Positions 34,243 to 43,345 of a stretch of 64,000 nucleotides of DNA are shown here, in pieces. The stretch is taken from contig NZ_CP097267.1 in the NCBI RefSeq assembly GCF_028473605.1, positions 4,580,501 through 4,644,500 of the forward strand. Reading direction: 5' to 3'. The notes beneath the pieces are model-generated. The model was not told where the DNA came from. It did not search any database and worked only from the letters and a program-made list of their open reading frames with translations. Within the stretch, counting starts at the first letter, position 1. Each line of letters starts with the position of its first letter. This DNA is from Acidovorax sp. NCPPB 3576. Its GTDB lineage: Bacteria > Pseudomonadota > Gammaproteobacteria > Burkholderiales > Burkholderiaceae_C. Both the position numbers and the translations under genes were made by a program.

Positions 34243-35973
34243 ATGAACGCCTCCACCGATCCCATTGCCGCATCCGAGCTGGAACGCGCGCGCACCACCG
34301 GCCTGCTGGCCGCGCTGGAACGGGTGCAATGCACCATCGAATTCGACCTGGCCGGCAAGGTGCAGCACGCCAACCCGCTGTTCCTGGCCCGCATGGGCTA
34401 CACCCTCGACGAAATCGTCGGCCAGCACCACCGCATCTTCTGCCCGCCCGACGTGGCGGCCAGCGCGGCCTACAGCGCCATGTGGGAGCGCCTGGCCGCC
34501 GGCGAGATCGTCGAAGGCGTGTTCCTGCGGCTCACCAGGCAGGCCGATCCCGTGTGGCTGCAGGCCTCCTACAACCCCATCTTCGACAGCGCCGGGCGCC
34601 CGGTGGGCGTGGTCAAGCTGGCCACCGACGTGACCCAGGCGCGCAACGCCCAGGCCGACTTCGAGGGCAAGATCGCCGCGATGAACCGGGTGCAGGCCAT
34701 GATCGAGTTCGACCTGGGCGGCAAGGTGCTGCACGCCAACCCCAATTTCCTGAAGGTGTTCGGCTACACCGAGGACGAAGTGGTGGGCCAGCACCACCGG
34801 ATGTTCTGCACGCCCGAGGTGGTGCGCTCGGCGGACTACGCGCGGCTGTGGGAGCGGCTGGCCCGCGGCGAAGTCGATGCCGGGCGCTACCGCCGCGTGG
34901 CCAAGGACGGCAAGGACGTGTGGATCCAGGCGTCGTACAACCCCATCCTCGACACCTCCGGCAAGCCCTACAAGGTGGTCAAGTTCGCCACCGACATCAC
35001 CGAGGAAACGCGCCAGGCCGCCGAAACCAAGGGCAAGCTCGACGCCATCGGGCTGTCGCAGGCGGTGATCGAATTCGGCGTGGATGGCACCATCCTCACG
35101 GCCAACCCGAACTTCCTGCGCACCATGGGCTACACGCTCGACGAGATCCGCGGCAAGCACCACAGCATGTTCTGCGACCCCGATTTCGTGAAGACGCAGA
35201 CCTACCGCGATTTCTGGGCGGACCTGGGCGAGGGCAAGTTCCAGAGCGCGCGCTACCGGCGCATCGGCAAGCACGATGCCGGCATCTGGATCCAGGCGAC
35301 CTACAACCCGATCTTCGACGTGGAAGGCCGCGTGTACAAGGTGGTGAAGTTCGCGGTCAACGTGACCGAGCAGGTCGAACGCGAGACCGCCGTGTCGCAG
35401 AAGGTGCGGGACATCGGCGCCGTGCTGCATGCCATCTCCACCTCGATCCAGCAGGTGGCGCGCAGCTCCGAACGATCGGCCGACCTGGCCACGCAGACCC
35501 AGCGCGAGGCCGGCCAGGGCCACCAGGTGCTGGCCCGCTCGCGCGAAGCCATCGCCGCGATCGAGCAGTCGTCGACCGACATCCGCGACATCGTCGCCAC
35601 CATCGGCGAGATCTCCAGCCAGACGCACCTGCTGGCCTTCAACGCGGCCATCGAGGCGGCGCGCGCCGGGCCGCACGGCATCGGCTTTTCGGTGGTGGCC
35701 GACGAGGTGCGCAAGCTGGCCGAAAAGTCGGCGCTCGCCGCGCAGGAAATCTCCAAGCTCGTGGGCAGCAGCGTGGCCCGCGTGGCCGAAGGCGGCCGGC
35801 TGTCCGAAGAGGTGGGCGCGGCCTTCAGCCGCATCCTGGCCGCGGTGGACAGCACCAGCCAATCCATCGGCGAGATCCGCAACGCCATGCTGGCGCAGGA
35901 AACGTCCACCCAGGACGTCGTCGTGCTGCTGGACAAGCTGCAGGGCGCCAGCTCCGGGCGCACGGGCGCATGA
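34243..35973 (+). CDS. Soluble triple-PAS methyl-accepting chemotaxis-like protein
   Basis: 576 residues from [15 protein letters not shown]; a longer frame upstream lacks family sequence. There are no membrane helices. Three PAS domains of one type (about 20-135, 145-255, 265-375) each carry GxHHxxFCxP ([27 protein letters not shown]). The MCP signalling domain spans about 385-570. Its tip (457-490) reads [20 protein letters not shown] then [12 protein letters not shown], differing from the normal [20 protein letters not shown] then EQGRGFAVVA at several contact positions. The layout recalls BdlA, a soluble PAS-MCP in biofilm dispersal. The stop overlaps the CheW-like gene as ATGA. No CheA is encoded nearby. 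Confidence 0.88.
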   Translation: MNASTDPIAASELERARTTGLLAALERVQCTIEFDLAGKVQHANPLFLARMGYTLDEIVGQHHRIFCPPDVAASAAYSAMWERLAAGEIVEGVFLRLTRQADPVWLQASYNPIFDSAGRPVGVVKLATDVTQARNAQADFEGKIAAMNRVQAMIEFDLGGKVLHANPNFLKVFGYTEDEVVGQHHRMFCTPEVVRSADYARLWERLARGEVDAGRYRRVAKDGKDVWIQASYNPILDTSGKPYKVVKFATDITEETRQAAETKGKLDAIGLSQAVIEFGVDGTILTANPNFLRTMGYTLDEIRGKHHSMFCDPDFVKTQTYRDFWADLGEGKFQSARYRRIGKHDAGIWIQATYNPIFDVEGRVYKVVKFAVNVTEQVERETAVSQKVRDIGAVLHAISTSIQQVARSSERSADLATQTQREAGQGHQVLARSREAIAAIEQSSTDIRDIVATIGEISSQTHLLAFNAAIEAARAGPHGIGFSVVADEVRKLAEKSALAAQEISKLVGSSVARVAEGGRLSEEVGAAFSRILAAVDSTSQSIGEIRNAMLAQETSTQDVVVLLDKLQGASSGRTGA

Positions 35974-37436
35974 CTCCACAGGGCAGCCCGCCACTGCAGG
36001 CCCAAGCCCAGGCCCATGTGCGGGTGCGCGTGGGCGATTGCCACATCGCCATCGCGGCGGCGCATGTCGAGCGCGCGCTGGCCATCCCGCCCGAAGGCCT
36101 GGCGGCCCTTCCCCGCCGGCAGGGTGCGCTGGCTGGAATGATCGATCTGCAAGGCCGGCCGGTGCCGGTCGTGTCGCTGGAGCGCTGGCTGCCCATGGGC
36201 GCCTCGCCCGGCAATGCGCCCCTGCAGCGGGTGCTGGTGCTCCATGCGGGGCAGGCGCTGATCGGTTTGCGGGTGGACGAGGTCCTGGGCGTGAAGCCCG
36301 TCGATCCGCAGGCCATCGTGCGCGTGCACCACGACGGCGGCGTGGAGGAGTTGTTCCAGTCGGTCGTGCCCGCTTCGGCTGGCGATCCGATCCTGTCCGT
36401 GCTCGAAGTCGAGCGCCTGATGGCCCTGTGCCAGGTGTGGTGCCAGGAGGCTTCGGTGGCGACGGCGACGCCGGCAGGCGCCGCGGCCCCGGTGGCGGCT
36501 GCGCCATCGGCCCAGGCGGTGGCCGTGCGGCATGCGGTCTTCGCCGTGGGAGACGATCTGTGGGCCGTGCCGGCCAGCGGCATCCACACGGTGGTGCCCC
36601 TGCCGCGCATCGAGCTGAACGTGCCCCCCGGCCACTTCACGGTGGGCATCAGCGAACTGCAAGGCCGCAAGCTGCCGCTGGTGAGCGTGGCCCAGCCGCC
36701 CGCCCGTGCCGGTGCCGACCTCTCCCCGTGGGTGGCCGTGCTGGAAAGCCAGGGCCAATGGATCGGCCTGACGGTGGACAACTGCCGCCAACTGGCCGAC
36801 CTGGCGGAGTCCGACCTGGCGCCCACCCCGGGCGATCCGCTGCTCAAGGGCATCGCCCTGGTGCCGGGCCTGGGCACGCTGCGGGTGCTGGACATCGGCA
36901 AGGTGTTCGACGCCGTGCCCGAGGCGGCCGTGAGCGAAGTGGCATCCCCGGCACCCGGCGAGGGAGCGGGCGATGCGGCAGGCCTCGGCCCCGGGGGCGC
37001 GGGCACGGATTCGGCCGGCGGGCCCCACTTTCTGATCTTCGAGGCCGACGCGCTGTATGCCTCGCCGGTGGACAGCGTGGTCGGCGTCGTCGAGCTGCCC
37101 CAAGCCACGATCGATGAATTGGCCCGCGGCCGGACCGCCGTCATGCCGTGGCGCGGCAAGGCGCTCAAGGTCGTGCCACTGCCCTCGCTCAACGGCCAGC
37201 CCAGCCCCGAGCCGCCGCGCATGGCCATCCTGCTGCAGCCCGACCCGGCGGAACACGCCACCGTGGGCATCGCCATCACCCGGCTGTGCGACTGGCTGCC
37301 AGCCCACCGTGCCGACGTGCGCGAAATGCGGCTCGGCTCGGTGGGCGAGTTCCGCATGGTCACGCACCAGCACGGTGGCGCCAGCGCCAGCATGGTCGTG
37401 GTCGATCTGGGCCAGATGGCCTATCTGCTGGGCTGA
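35970..37436 (+). CDS. Triple CheW-domain protein
   Basis: 488 residues starting at an ATG that overlaps the MCP stop. Three CheW-like domains are seen: 1 from [20 protein letters not shown] with [19 protein letters not shown]; 2 from [20 protein letters not shown] with [20 protein letters not shown]; 3 from [20 protein letters not shown] with [14 protein letters not shown]. Acidic or Ala-rich linkers of 30-50 residues separate them. CheW domains couple MCP tips to the CheA P5 domain. A three-CheW chain encoded right after a soluble MCP with no CheA suggests an alternative scaffold. No kinase or receiver motif lies in the protein. Confidence 0.85.
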   Translation: MTPQGSPPLQAQAQAHVRVRVGDCHIAIAAAHVERALAIPPEGLAALPRRQGALAGMIDLQGRPVPVVSLERWLPMGASPGNAPLQRVLVLHAGQALIGLRVDEVLGVKPVDPQAIVRVHHDGGVEELFQSVVPASAGDPILSVLEVERLMALCQVWCQEASVATATPAGAAAPVAAAPSAQAVAVRHAVFAVGDDLWAVPASGIHTVVPLPRIELNVPPGHFTVGISELQGRKLPLVSVAQPPARAGADLSPWVAVLESQGQWIGLTVDNCRQLADLAESDLAPTPGDPLLKGIALVPGLGTLRVLDIGKVFDAVPEAAVSEVASPAPGEGAGDAAGLGPGGAGTDSAGGPHFLIFEADALYASPVDSVVGVVELPQATIDELARGRTAVMPWRGKALKVVPLPSLNGQPSPEPPRMAILLQPDPAEHATVGIAITRLCDWLPAHRADVREMRLGSVGEFRMVTHQHGGASASMVVVDLGQMAYLLG

Positions 37437-37463
37437 CGCGCCCCTACCCTGAAGGCCCCCTCC

Positions 37464-37961
37464 ATGACCCCAGCCAGCCCCCCCGAGAACGAAGCACAGC
37501 GCCTGCGCGCGTTGCAGGATCTGATGCTGCTCGACACGCCCCCGGAGGAACGCTTCGACCGCTTCGTGCGGTTTGCGGCCGAGCAGCTGGACGTGCCGAT
37601 CGCCCTGATGAGCCTCATCGACGGCCAGCGGCAATGGTTCAAGTCGCGCGTCGGGCTCGACGTGCCGCAGACCAGCCGCGACGTGTCGTTCTGCGCCCAC
37701 GCCATCCTGCAGCCCGACCTGTTCGTGGTGGAGGATGCCAACCTCGATGCACGCTTTGCCGACAATCCCCTGGTGACCCAGGCGCCGCACATCCGCTTCT
37801 ATGCCGGCGCCCCGCTGTGCGCGCCGACCGGCGAGCGCCTTGGTACGCTGTGCATCATCGACACCAAGCCCCGCAGCCTTACCGCGACCGAGCGGGCCGT
37901 GCTGCGGGCGCTGGGCACCCTGGCCAACGAAACCATTGCCGGCAAAGACTCAGACGCATGA
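37464..37961 (+). CDS. GAF domain protein
   Basis: 165 residues made of a single GAF domain: RLRALQDLMLLDTPPEERFD, IALMSLIDGQRQWFKSRVGL, FCAHAILQPDLFVVEDANLD and IRFYAGAPLCAPTGERLGTL. It closely matches the GAF at the N-terminus of the EAL protein two genes downstream (same order of RQW-KSRVGL, VEDxxLDxRF, RFYAGAPL blocks), so one probably arose from the other. GAF domains bind small ligands or cyclic nucleotides, or mediate dimerisation. Its stop overlaps the next gene's start as ATGA. Confidence 0.85.
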   Translation: MTPASPPENEAQRLRALQDLMLLDTPPEERFDRFVRFAAEQLDVPIALMSLIDGQRQWFKSRVGLDVPQTSRDVSFCAHAILQPDLFVVEDANLDARFADNPLVTQAPHIRFYAGAPLCAPTGERLGTLCIIDTKPRSLTATERAVLRALGTLANETIAGKDSDA

Positions 37962-38353
37962 CCCGTTCGCCCCCCTTGCCCCTCCTTTTGCTGGTGGAAC
38001 CGCAATTCGTCCTGCGCCGCACGATCGTCTCGGTCGCGCGCGACCTCGGCCTGGTGGACTTCCAGGAGGCCACCAGCGTGGCGCGGGCCCTGCCGGTGCT
38101 GGCGGCCCAGCCCTTTTTCGGCCTGGTGCTCGATTGCGACGATGCCGCCGCCTCCACCGATCTGCTGGCGCGCCTGCGCAGCGGGGCGTTCGCCTGCCCG
38201 GCCGACGTGCCCGTGCTGGCCATGTCCTCGCTGCCCGACCCGGACCGCGATGCCTGGCGCGCAGCCATCGGCGTCACGGGCACGCTGCGCAAGCCCTTCA
38301 AGATCGGCGCGCTGCTGGAATCGGTGCAGGCCATGGCGGGGCGCCGGCCATGA
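37958..38353 (+). CDS. Degenerate response-regulator receiver domain protein
   Basis: 131 residues, one receiver fold. The likely phospho-acceptor is an Asp in GLVLDCDDAAA, and the switch Lys is in LRKPFKIG. The acidic pair normally before beta-1's end is reduced to LLLVEPQ (a single Glu), and the Thr/Ser position is MSS. It may be weakly phosphorylated or act as a phosphorylation-independent adaptor. No kinase gene lies in the cluster. The start ATG overlaps the GAF gene stop and the stop is followed at once by the GAF-EAL region, so it is translated within the same unit. Confidence 0.75.
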   Translation: MTRSPPLPLLLLVEPQFVLRRTIVSVARDLGLVDFQEATSVARALPVLAAQPFFGLVLDCDDAAASTDLLARLRSGAFACPADVPVLAMSSLPDPDRDAWRAAIGVTGTLRKPFKIGALLESVQAMAGRRP

Positions 38354-38444
38354 GCGCGCGCCCACCTCGCCTGGCGATGCGCGGGCCCCTGGCACGCGCG
38401 GGCACCATGCCCCCCTTCACCCCCCCTTTGGGAGACCGCCGCCC

Positions 38445-40340
38445 GTGCCACCGCTGAGTTCGATCACCCGCCCCGAAGAAACGGACCCGGCGCTCGAGCA
38501 AGAGCGCCAGCGCATCTGCGCCCTGCGAGCCACCGGCCTGCTGGAGACGCCGGAGAGCGACGGCTTCGACCGCATCACGCGGCTGGCCAGTGCGCTGTTC
38601 GACGCCCCCATCGCGCTGGTGACGCTGGTGGACATCGAGCGCCAATGGCACAAGTCGCGCGTGGGCCTGTCCGCGCGCGAACTGCCCCGCTCGGTGGCGT
38701 TTTGCCACTACACCATCCAGTCCACCGAGGTGATGGTGGTCGAGGACACCTTGCTGGACGAGCGCTTCGTCCGCAACCCGCTGGTGACCGGCGAGCTGGG
38801 CGTGCGCTTTTACGCAGGCGCCCCGCTGGTGCTGCCCGGCGGCCAGGCGCTGGGCGCGCTCTGCATTCTGGACCAGCGCCCGCGCGCATTCGATGCCGCC
38901 CAGCGCCAGCAGCTCCAGGACCTGGCCGCGCTCGTCATGAACGAGATCGCGCTGCAGCGCACGGCCGGGCGCATCAACGAGATCACCAGCCTCTACAACC
39001 GGGCCCAGCTCGTGCAGGACCTGATGAGCCTGTGCACCCAGGCCCCCGGCGAGCAGCGGACGCTCGTGCTGCTGGACGTGATCCGCGACCGCGACCTGCA
39101 GCAGGCGGTGCGCGCCGTCGGCATCGCCCCGCTGGAGGCCGGCCTGCGCGACGTGACGCTGCACCTGATGCAGGCCCTGGGGCCCGGGGTGCAGCTGTAC
39201 CACGCGTCCGAGACCCGGTTCGCCTACCTGCTGCCCGAGAGCGGCCCCGAGGCGCGGCAGCAGACGCAGGAGCAGGCCGTGCTGCGGGTGCAGCGCCACC
39301 TGCAGGAGGCGTTCCGCACGAGCCGCGTGGTGCTGGAGCTTTACCTGGTGGCGGGCCTGGCGCGCTTCACCCTCGATGCGGAGTCCTCAGGCGACGTGCT
39401 GCGCCGCGCGACCTCGGCCCTGCACCAGGCGGACGAGCTGAACCGCGCCTTCGTCTGGTACGCCCCCGAGTCCGACACGGCCCACCGCCGCGCCTTCGCG
39501 CTGCTGCGCGGCCTGACGCAGGGGCTGTCCGATGGCGACTTCCGCCTGGTCTATCAGCCCCAGTTCGAGGTGCGCCAGCAACGCTTTTCCGGCGTGGAGG
39601 CCCTGATCCGCTGGCGCCACCCGCTCCACGGCAACGTGTCGCCCGCCGAATTCATCCCGCAGGTGGAGCAGACCGCGCTGATCCACCTGCTCACCGAATG
39701 GGTGCTGCACACGGCCCTGGCCCAGCTGGCGCAGTGGAACCGCCAGGGCCTGCACCTGACGATGGCGATCAACGTGTCGGCCCGCAATCTGGAGCACCCG
39801 AATTTCATCACCATCCTGCGCAACGCCATCGCGCTGCACGGCGTGGCGGCACGGCAACTGCACATCGAATGCACCGAGAACGTGGCCCTGACCGGCCGGG
39901 CCACCCAGCGCGTGCTGGAAGAGATCCGCGCCATGGGCCTCAAAGTGTCGCTGGACGACTTCGGCATCGGCTACTGCAACCTGTCGTGCCTGCGCGGGCT
40001 GCCCGCGGAAATGCTCAAGCTCGACCAGTCGCTCGTCATGCCGATCGTGGACGACATGCAGGCCTGGACGCTGCTGCGCACCATCATCTCGCTGGGCCAG
40101 CGCCTGGGCTACCAGCTGGTGGCCGAAGGCGTGGAAACGCAGGAGATCCTGGACATGGTGTCCGAGGCGGGATGCGACCTCGTGCAGGGCTACTTCCTCG
40201 CCTACCCGATGGAAGCGCAGGAGGTGGCGCCCTTCTTCGCCGAACGCACGCCGGCAGCGCCTGGAAAGCTTTTCACGGACAGCGCGAAAGAACTTCACGC
40301 GCCCGCGCCCCACCGGCCCTCCGTTTGGCAGCCGGATTGA
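38445..40340 (+). CDS. GAF-EAL c-di-GMP phosphodiesterase with cryptic GGDEF
   Basis: 631 residues from a GTG at 38445, with GGGAG ten bases before it; the frame upstream has no family sequence. GAF occupies about 10-165. A GGDEF-fold remnant spans about 175-340, where the signature is lost (HASETRFAYLLPE). EAL runs about 365-610 and keeps catalytic residues: VEALIRW, AINVSARN, IECTEN, DDFGIGYCNL, LKLDQS, VAEGVET and QGY. It should hydrolyse c-di-GMP under GAF control. As last gene of the MCP-CheW-GAF-REC run it is the probable output of the cluster. Confidence 0.87.
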   Translation: MPPLSSITRPEETDPALEQERQRICALRATGLLETPESDGFDRITRLASALFDAPIALVTLVDIERQWHKSRVGLSARELPRSVAFCHYTIQSTEVMVVEDTLLDERFVRNPLVTGELGVRFYAGAPLVLPGGQALGALCILDQRPRAFDAAQRQQLQDLAALVMNEIALQRTAGRINEITSLYNRAQLVQDLMSLCTQAPGEQRTLVLLDVIRDRDLQQAVRAVGIAPLEAGLRDVTLHLMQALGPGVQLYHASETRFAYLLPESGPEARQQTQEQAVLRVQRHLQEAFRTSRVVLELYLVAGLARFTLDAESSGDVLRRATSALHQADELNRAFVWYAPESDTAHRRAFALLRGLTQGLSDGDFRLVYQPQFEVRQQRFSGVEALIRWRHPLHGNVSPAEFIPQVEQTALIHLLTEWVLHTALAQLAQWNRQGLHLTMAINVSARNLEHPNFITILRNAIALHGVAARQLHIECTENVALTGRATQRVLEEIRAMGLKVSLDDFGIGYCNLSCLRGLPAEMLKLDQSLVMPIVDDMQAWTLLRTIISLGQRLGYQLVAEGVETQEILDMVSEAGCDLVQGYFLAYPMEAQEVAPFFAERTPAAPGKLFTDSAKELHAPAPHRPSVWQPD

Positions 40341-40384
40341 CGTAGAGTGAAAACCAGCGGGGCCCGTCTGCCCCGCCGCAATCC

Positions 40385-41884
40385 ATGACGCCTGCCACCG
40401 CCACCACCGATTCCTCTTCGGCGCCTGCCGCCCTCCGGGCACGCCTGCTCCCCGCGCTGCAGGCCGTGCTGCCCGCGCACGCGCTGCTCTGGCACGCCGA
40501 GGACACCACGCCCTACGAATGCGACGGGCTCACCGCCTACCGCCAGCGCCCGCTGGCCGTGGCACTGCCCGAGACATACGAGCAGGTGCAGGGCGTGCTG
40601 CGCGCCTGCCACGCGCTGTCGGTGCCCGTGGTGGCGCGCGGGGCCGGCACGGGCCTGTCGGGCGGGGCCATGCCGCATGCGCTGGGCGTGACGCTGTCGC
40701 TGGCCAAGTTCAACCGCATCCTGCGCATGGACCCCGTTTCGCGCACGGCCGTCGTGCAGTGCGGCGTGCGCAACCTGGCCATCAGCGAGGCCGCCGCGCC
40801 CCACGGGCTGTACTACGCGCCCGACCCGAGCAGCCAGATCGCCTGCACCATCGGCGGCAACATCGCCGAGAACTCCGGCGGCGTGCACTGCCTGAAATAC
40901 GGCCTCACGGTGCACAACGTGCTGCGCATCGAAGGCTTCACCATGGAAGGCGAGCCCGTCACCTTCGGCAGCGAGGCGCTGGATGCGCCGGGCTACGACC
41001 TGCTGGCCGCCGTGATCGGCAGCGAGGGCATGCTGGCCGTGGCCACCGAGGTCACGGTGCGCCTCATCCCCAAGCCGCAACTGGCGCGCTGCATCATGGC
41101 CAGCTTCGACGACGTGCGGCGGGCCGGCGATGCGGTGGCGGCCATCATCGCTGCGGGCATCATCCCGGCGGGGCTGGAGATGATGGACAAGCCGATGACT
41201 GCCGCCGTGGAGGACTTCGTCTGCGCCGGCTACGACCTCACCGCCGAGGCCATCCTGCTGTGCGAATCCGATGGCACGCCCGAAGAGGTGCAGGAGGAGA
41301 TCGGCCGCATGAGCGAGGTGCTGCGCGCGGCCGGCGCCACCGCCCTCACCGTGAGCCAGGACGAGGCCGAGCGCCTGCGTTTTTGGAGCGGCCGCAAGAA
41401 CGCCTTTCCGGCCAGCGGCCGCATCAGCCCCGACTACATGTGCATGGACTCGACCATTCCACGCAAGCGGCTGGCCGACATCCTGCTGGCGATTTCCGGG
41501 ATGGAAAAGAAATACGGGCTGCGCTGCGCCAACGTGTTCCACGCGGGCGACGGCAACCTGCACCCGCTGATCCTGTTCGATGCCAACGACCCCGACCAGT
41601 TGCACCGCTGCGAGCTGTTCGGCGCCGACATCCTGGAGACCAGCGTGGCCATGGGCGGCACGGTGACCGGCGAACATGGCGTGGGGATCGAAAAGCTCAA
41701 CTCCATGTGCACCCAGTTCACCACCGAGGAGAACGCGCAGATGTTCGCGCTCAAGGCCGCCTTCGACCCGGCGGGCCTGCTCAACCCGGGCAAGGTGATC
41801 CCCACGCTGAACCGCTGCGCGGAGTATGGAAAGATGCTGGTGCGCGGTGGCCAGATCGCCCACCCGGACCTGCCGCGGTTCTGA
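40385..41884 (+). CDS. glcD: FAD-linked 2-hydroxyacid (glycolate) oxidase subunit D
   Basis: 499 residues, the length I recall for E. coli GlcD. The FAD-binding PCMH-type domain shows LSVPVVARGAGTGLSGGAMP and PSSQIACTIGGNIAENSGGV. The C-terminal FAD-oxidase domain has CANVFHAGDGNLHPLILFD and GGTVTGEHGVGIEKL with the active-site histidines. GlcD with GlcE and GlcF oxidises glycolate or D-lactate to the oxoacid at the membrane. glcE and glcF are not in the next genes, so the complex may be completed elsewhere or the enzyme may be a stand-alone D-lactate/2-hydroxyglutarate-type dehydrogenase. The symbol is by similarity. Confidence 0.85.
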   Translation: MTPATATTDSSSAPAALRARLLPALQAVLPAHALLWHAEDTTPYECDGLTAYRQRPLAVALPETYEQVQGVLRACHALSVPVVARGAGTGLSGGAMPHALGVTLSLAKFNRILRMDPVSRTAVVQCGVRNLAISEAAAPHGLYYAPDPSSQIACTIGGNIAENSGGVHCLKYGLTVHNVLRIEGFTMEGEPVTFGSEALDAPGYDLLAAVIGSEGMLAVATEVTVRLIPKPQLARCIMASFDDVRRAGDAVAAIIAAGIIPAGLEMMDKPMTAAVEDFVCAGYDLTAEAILLCESDGTPEEVQEEIGRMSEVLRAAGATALTVSQDEAERLRFWSGRKNAFPASGRISPDYMCMDSTIPRKRLADILLAISGMEKKYGLRCANVFHAGDGNLHPLILFDANDPDQLHRCELFGADILETSVAMGGTVTGEHGVGIEKLNSMCTQFTTEENAQMFALKAAFDPAGLLNPGKVIPTLNRCAEYGKMLVRGGQIAHPDLPRF

Positions 41885-41907
41885 GCGCCCAAGTTCTGAG
41901 CGCCCAA
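41878..41907. repeat. 15-bp tandem duplication across the glcD stop
   Basis: GTTCTGAGCGCCCAA occurs twice in a row. The first copy holds the glcD stop codon, so the second repeats it. A recent slippage event with no effect on the protein. Confidence 0.9.
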
Positions 41908-41937
41908 GAGCGGTCACACAACCCGGCGGCCGAGCGC

Positions 41938-42522
41938 TCACAGCATCAGCACCACGAGCAGGCAGGCCACCCAGGCTGCCAGCGGCGCCAGGTTCTGCCC
42001 CAGCCGGCGCGCGCGGCGGTAGAGGTAGGCGGGCGCCAGCCACACCCAGCCGCGAAAGCCCGCGGTGTCGTGCCCCGTGCGCCACAGCCAGCGCTCGTCC
42101 ACGAAGGCCAGCAGCACGTTGAATGCCACCGTGAGAAAGAAGAACGCCCCCGACTGCACCGCGCGCTGCGACACGTACGGGTCGCGGTACACCAGGTAGG
42201 CCACGAAGCCCTCCAGCGAAACGCCCATGACCGGCGCGCACGCCAGCAGCCAGGCCAGCGTGTTGTTCACACCGCCATCCGCGGGATCGGCGGGCGCCGG
42301 CTCGTCCGTGTGGCAGCCGAGATGCGGCCGGAACTCCGAATGCTCCACCGGCACCCAGCACGGAAGCCCCGGCCGCCAGATGCGCTGGCCCGGCGGCAGG
42401 CGCCGTGCGTCGATCAGGCGCACGATCTCGTCGTCGGGCACCGGCCCGCGGCACCCGCCTTGCGCCTCGTAGAACCAGCGGGCACCCTCGCTGAAGGGGA
42501 TATCGCCTTCCATCCAGCTCAT
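41938..42522 (-). CDS. GYF_2 (DUF4339) membrane protein
   Basis: 194 residues from MSWMEGDIPFSEGARWFY. An N-terminal GYF_2 domain (RWFYEAQGGCRGPVPDDEIV, then LPPGQRIWRPGLPCWVPVEH) is followed by about three membrane segments from residue 88 to the end. GYF_2 domains are thought to bind peptides or partner proteins at the membrane, and specific roles are unknown. The start overlaps the stop of the upstream lipoprotein gene as ATGA, so the two are coupled and probably act together at the envelope. Confidence 0.75.
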   Translation of the reverse strand: MSWMEGDIPFSEGARWFYEAQGGCRGPVPDDEIVRLIDARRLPPGQRIWRPGLPCWVPVEHSEFRPHLGCHTDEPAPADPADGGVNNTLAWLLACAPVMGVSLEGFVAYLVYRDPYVSQRAVQSGAFFFLTVAFNVLLAFVDERWLWRTGHDTAGFRGWVWLAPAYLYRRARRLGQNLAPLAAWVACLLVVLML

Positions 42523-43205
42523 CGCAGGAACTCCGCCCGGCCCATCGCGGCGGGCGCCCTTTCGGACGGATGGAGGGCCATGGGATCGGCCGGCGGCAGC
42601 CGCGTGACGGGCCGCGCCGCCGCGAGCCGGTGGTGCACGGCCCCTGAGGCGGGCAGCGGCCGGTAGCCACGCCATGCCCGCTCCAGCAGGCGCTGGTAGC
42701 CGGACGACAGCGCCGGTCCGTCGTGCGCGGCCTCGGCGAACACGAAGTCGGCCGACACCGGCTCGCGCGCGGTGTGGCTGGCGTATTCGGTGTCCACGCG
42801 CGAGCCGAGCCAGACGGGAACGGCTTCGTCCATGCGCCATTCGGTGATCTCGCGCACCCGCCGGAAATCGACCGACCGCTGGCGCAGCAGGTACAACGCC
42901 TCGGCCCCGCCCGGCTCGCGGGCATGGCCCGGCGGCAGGGCCGCGAGCGCCTCGCGCGTGAGCCGCGCATAGTGGGCCGTGGCCTGCTGGTGCTCGCAGG
43001 CGTATTCGACGATGCGGCGCCCGCGCGCATCCTGGAACGAGCGCCACTGCACCGCGGCGCAGGCCCCGCGGCGGTCCAGCGCCGTGCCCACCACCCGGCC
43101 CGGCACATCGCCACGCTCCAGATCCTTCACCTGCCGTACCGCGCCATCGCCGCAGCCGGCGAGCGCCATTGCGGCGCCGACCAGCGCCACCCATCCCTTG
43201 TGCAT
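42519..43205 (-). CDS. Hypothetical lipoprotein
   Basis: 228 residues from MHKGWVALVGAAMALAGCGD. The lipobox ALAGC puts the lipid-modified Cys at residue 18. The mature part has one further cysteine pair (RGACAAVQW, VEYACEHQQ) and no family I recognise; VQWRSFQDARGRRIVEYACE resembles small conserved envelope proteins. It is translated together with the GYF_2 membrane protein. Upstream it is divergent from the HTH regulator at 43346, with about 140 bases of unusually AT-rich DNA between them. Confidence 0.7.
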   Translation of the reverse strand: MHKGWVALVGAAMALAGCGDGAVRQVKDLERGDVPGRVVGTALDRRGACAAVQWRSFQDARGRRIVEYACEHQQATAHYARLTREALAALPPGHAREPGGAEALYLLRQRSVDFRRVREITEWRMDEAVPVWLGSRVDTEYASHTAREPVSADFVFAEAAHDGPALSSGYQRLLERAWRGYRPLPASGAVHHRLAAARPVTRLPPADPMALHPSERAPAAMGRAEFLR

Positions 43206-43329
43206 CGTTTTCTCTCCCCTGCCGAGCCCCTCGGCGGGCCCTGAAGTACCCGCCGGAAATCGGAAAGTTGACTTTTAATCAATTGTTTGCCGTTACTTTA
43301 TCCGAAAATCAATCCTCCGTCACGGGGTC

Positions 43330-43345
43330 TGCCTAGCGTGCCGCC
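43330..43345 (+). repeat. Shared 16-base leader before HTH gene 1
   Basis: TGCCTAGCGTGCCGCC ends right at the ATG of the first HTH gene. The same 16 bases occur at 43851-43866 before the second HTH gene. Neither start has a Shine-Dalgarno sequence, so this element may serve translation or control. Confidence 0.8.

Noticed and set aside
38350..38457. 35-codon open frame between the receiver and GAF-EAL genes
   Set aside because: It starts at an ATG overlapping the receiver stop but has low-complexity content (Pro/Arg) and no conservation signal visible; more likely spacer between coupled genes.
40385..41884. Complete glycolate oxidase operon
   Set aside because: Only glcD is present; the next genes are a GYF_2 protein and a lipoprotein on the other strand.
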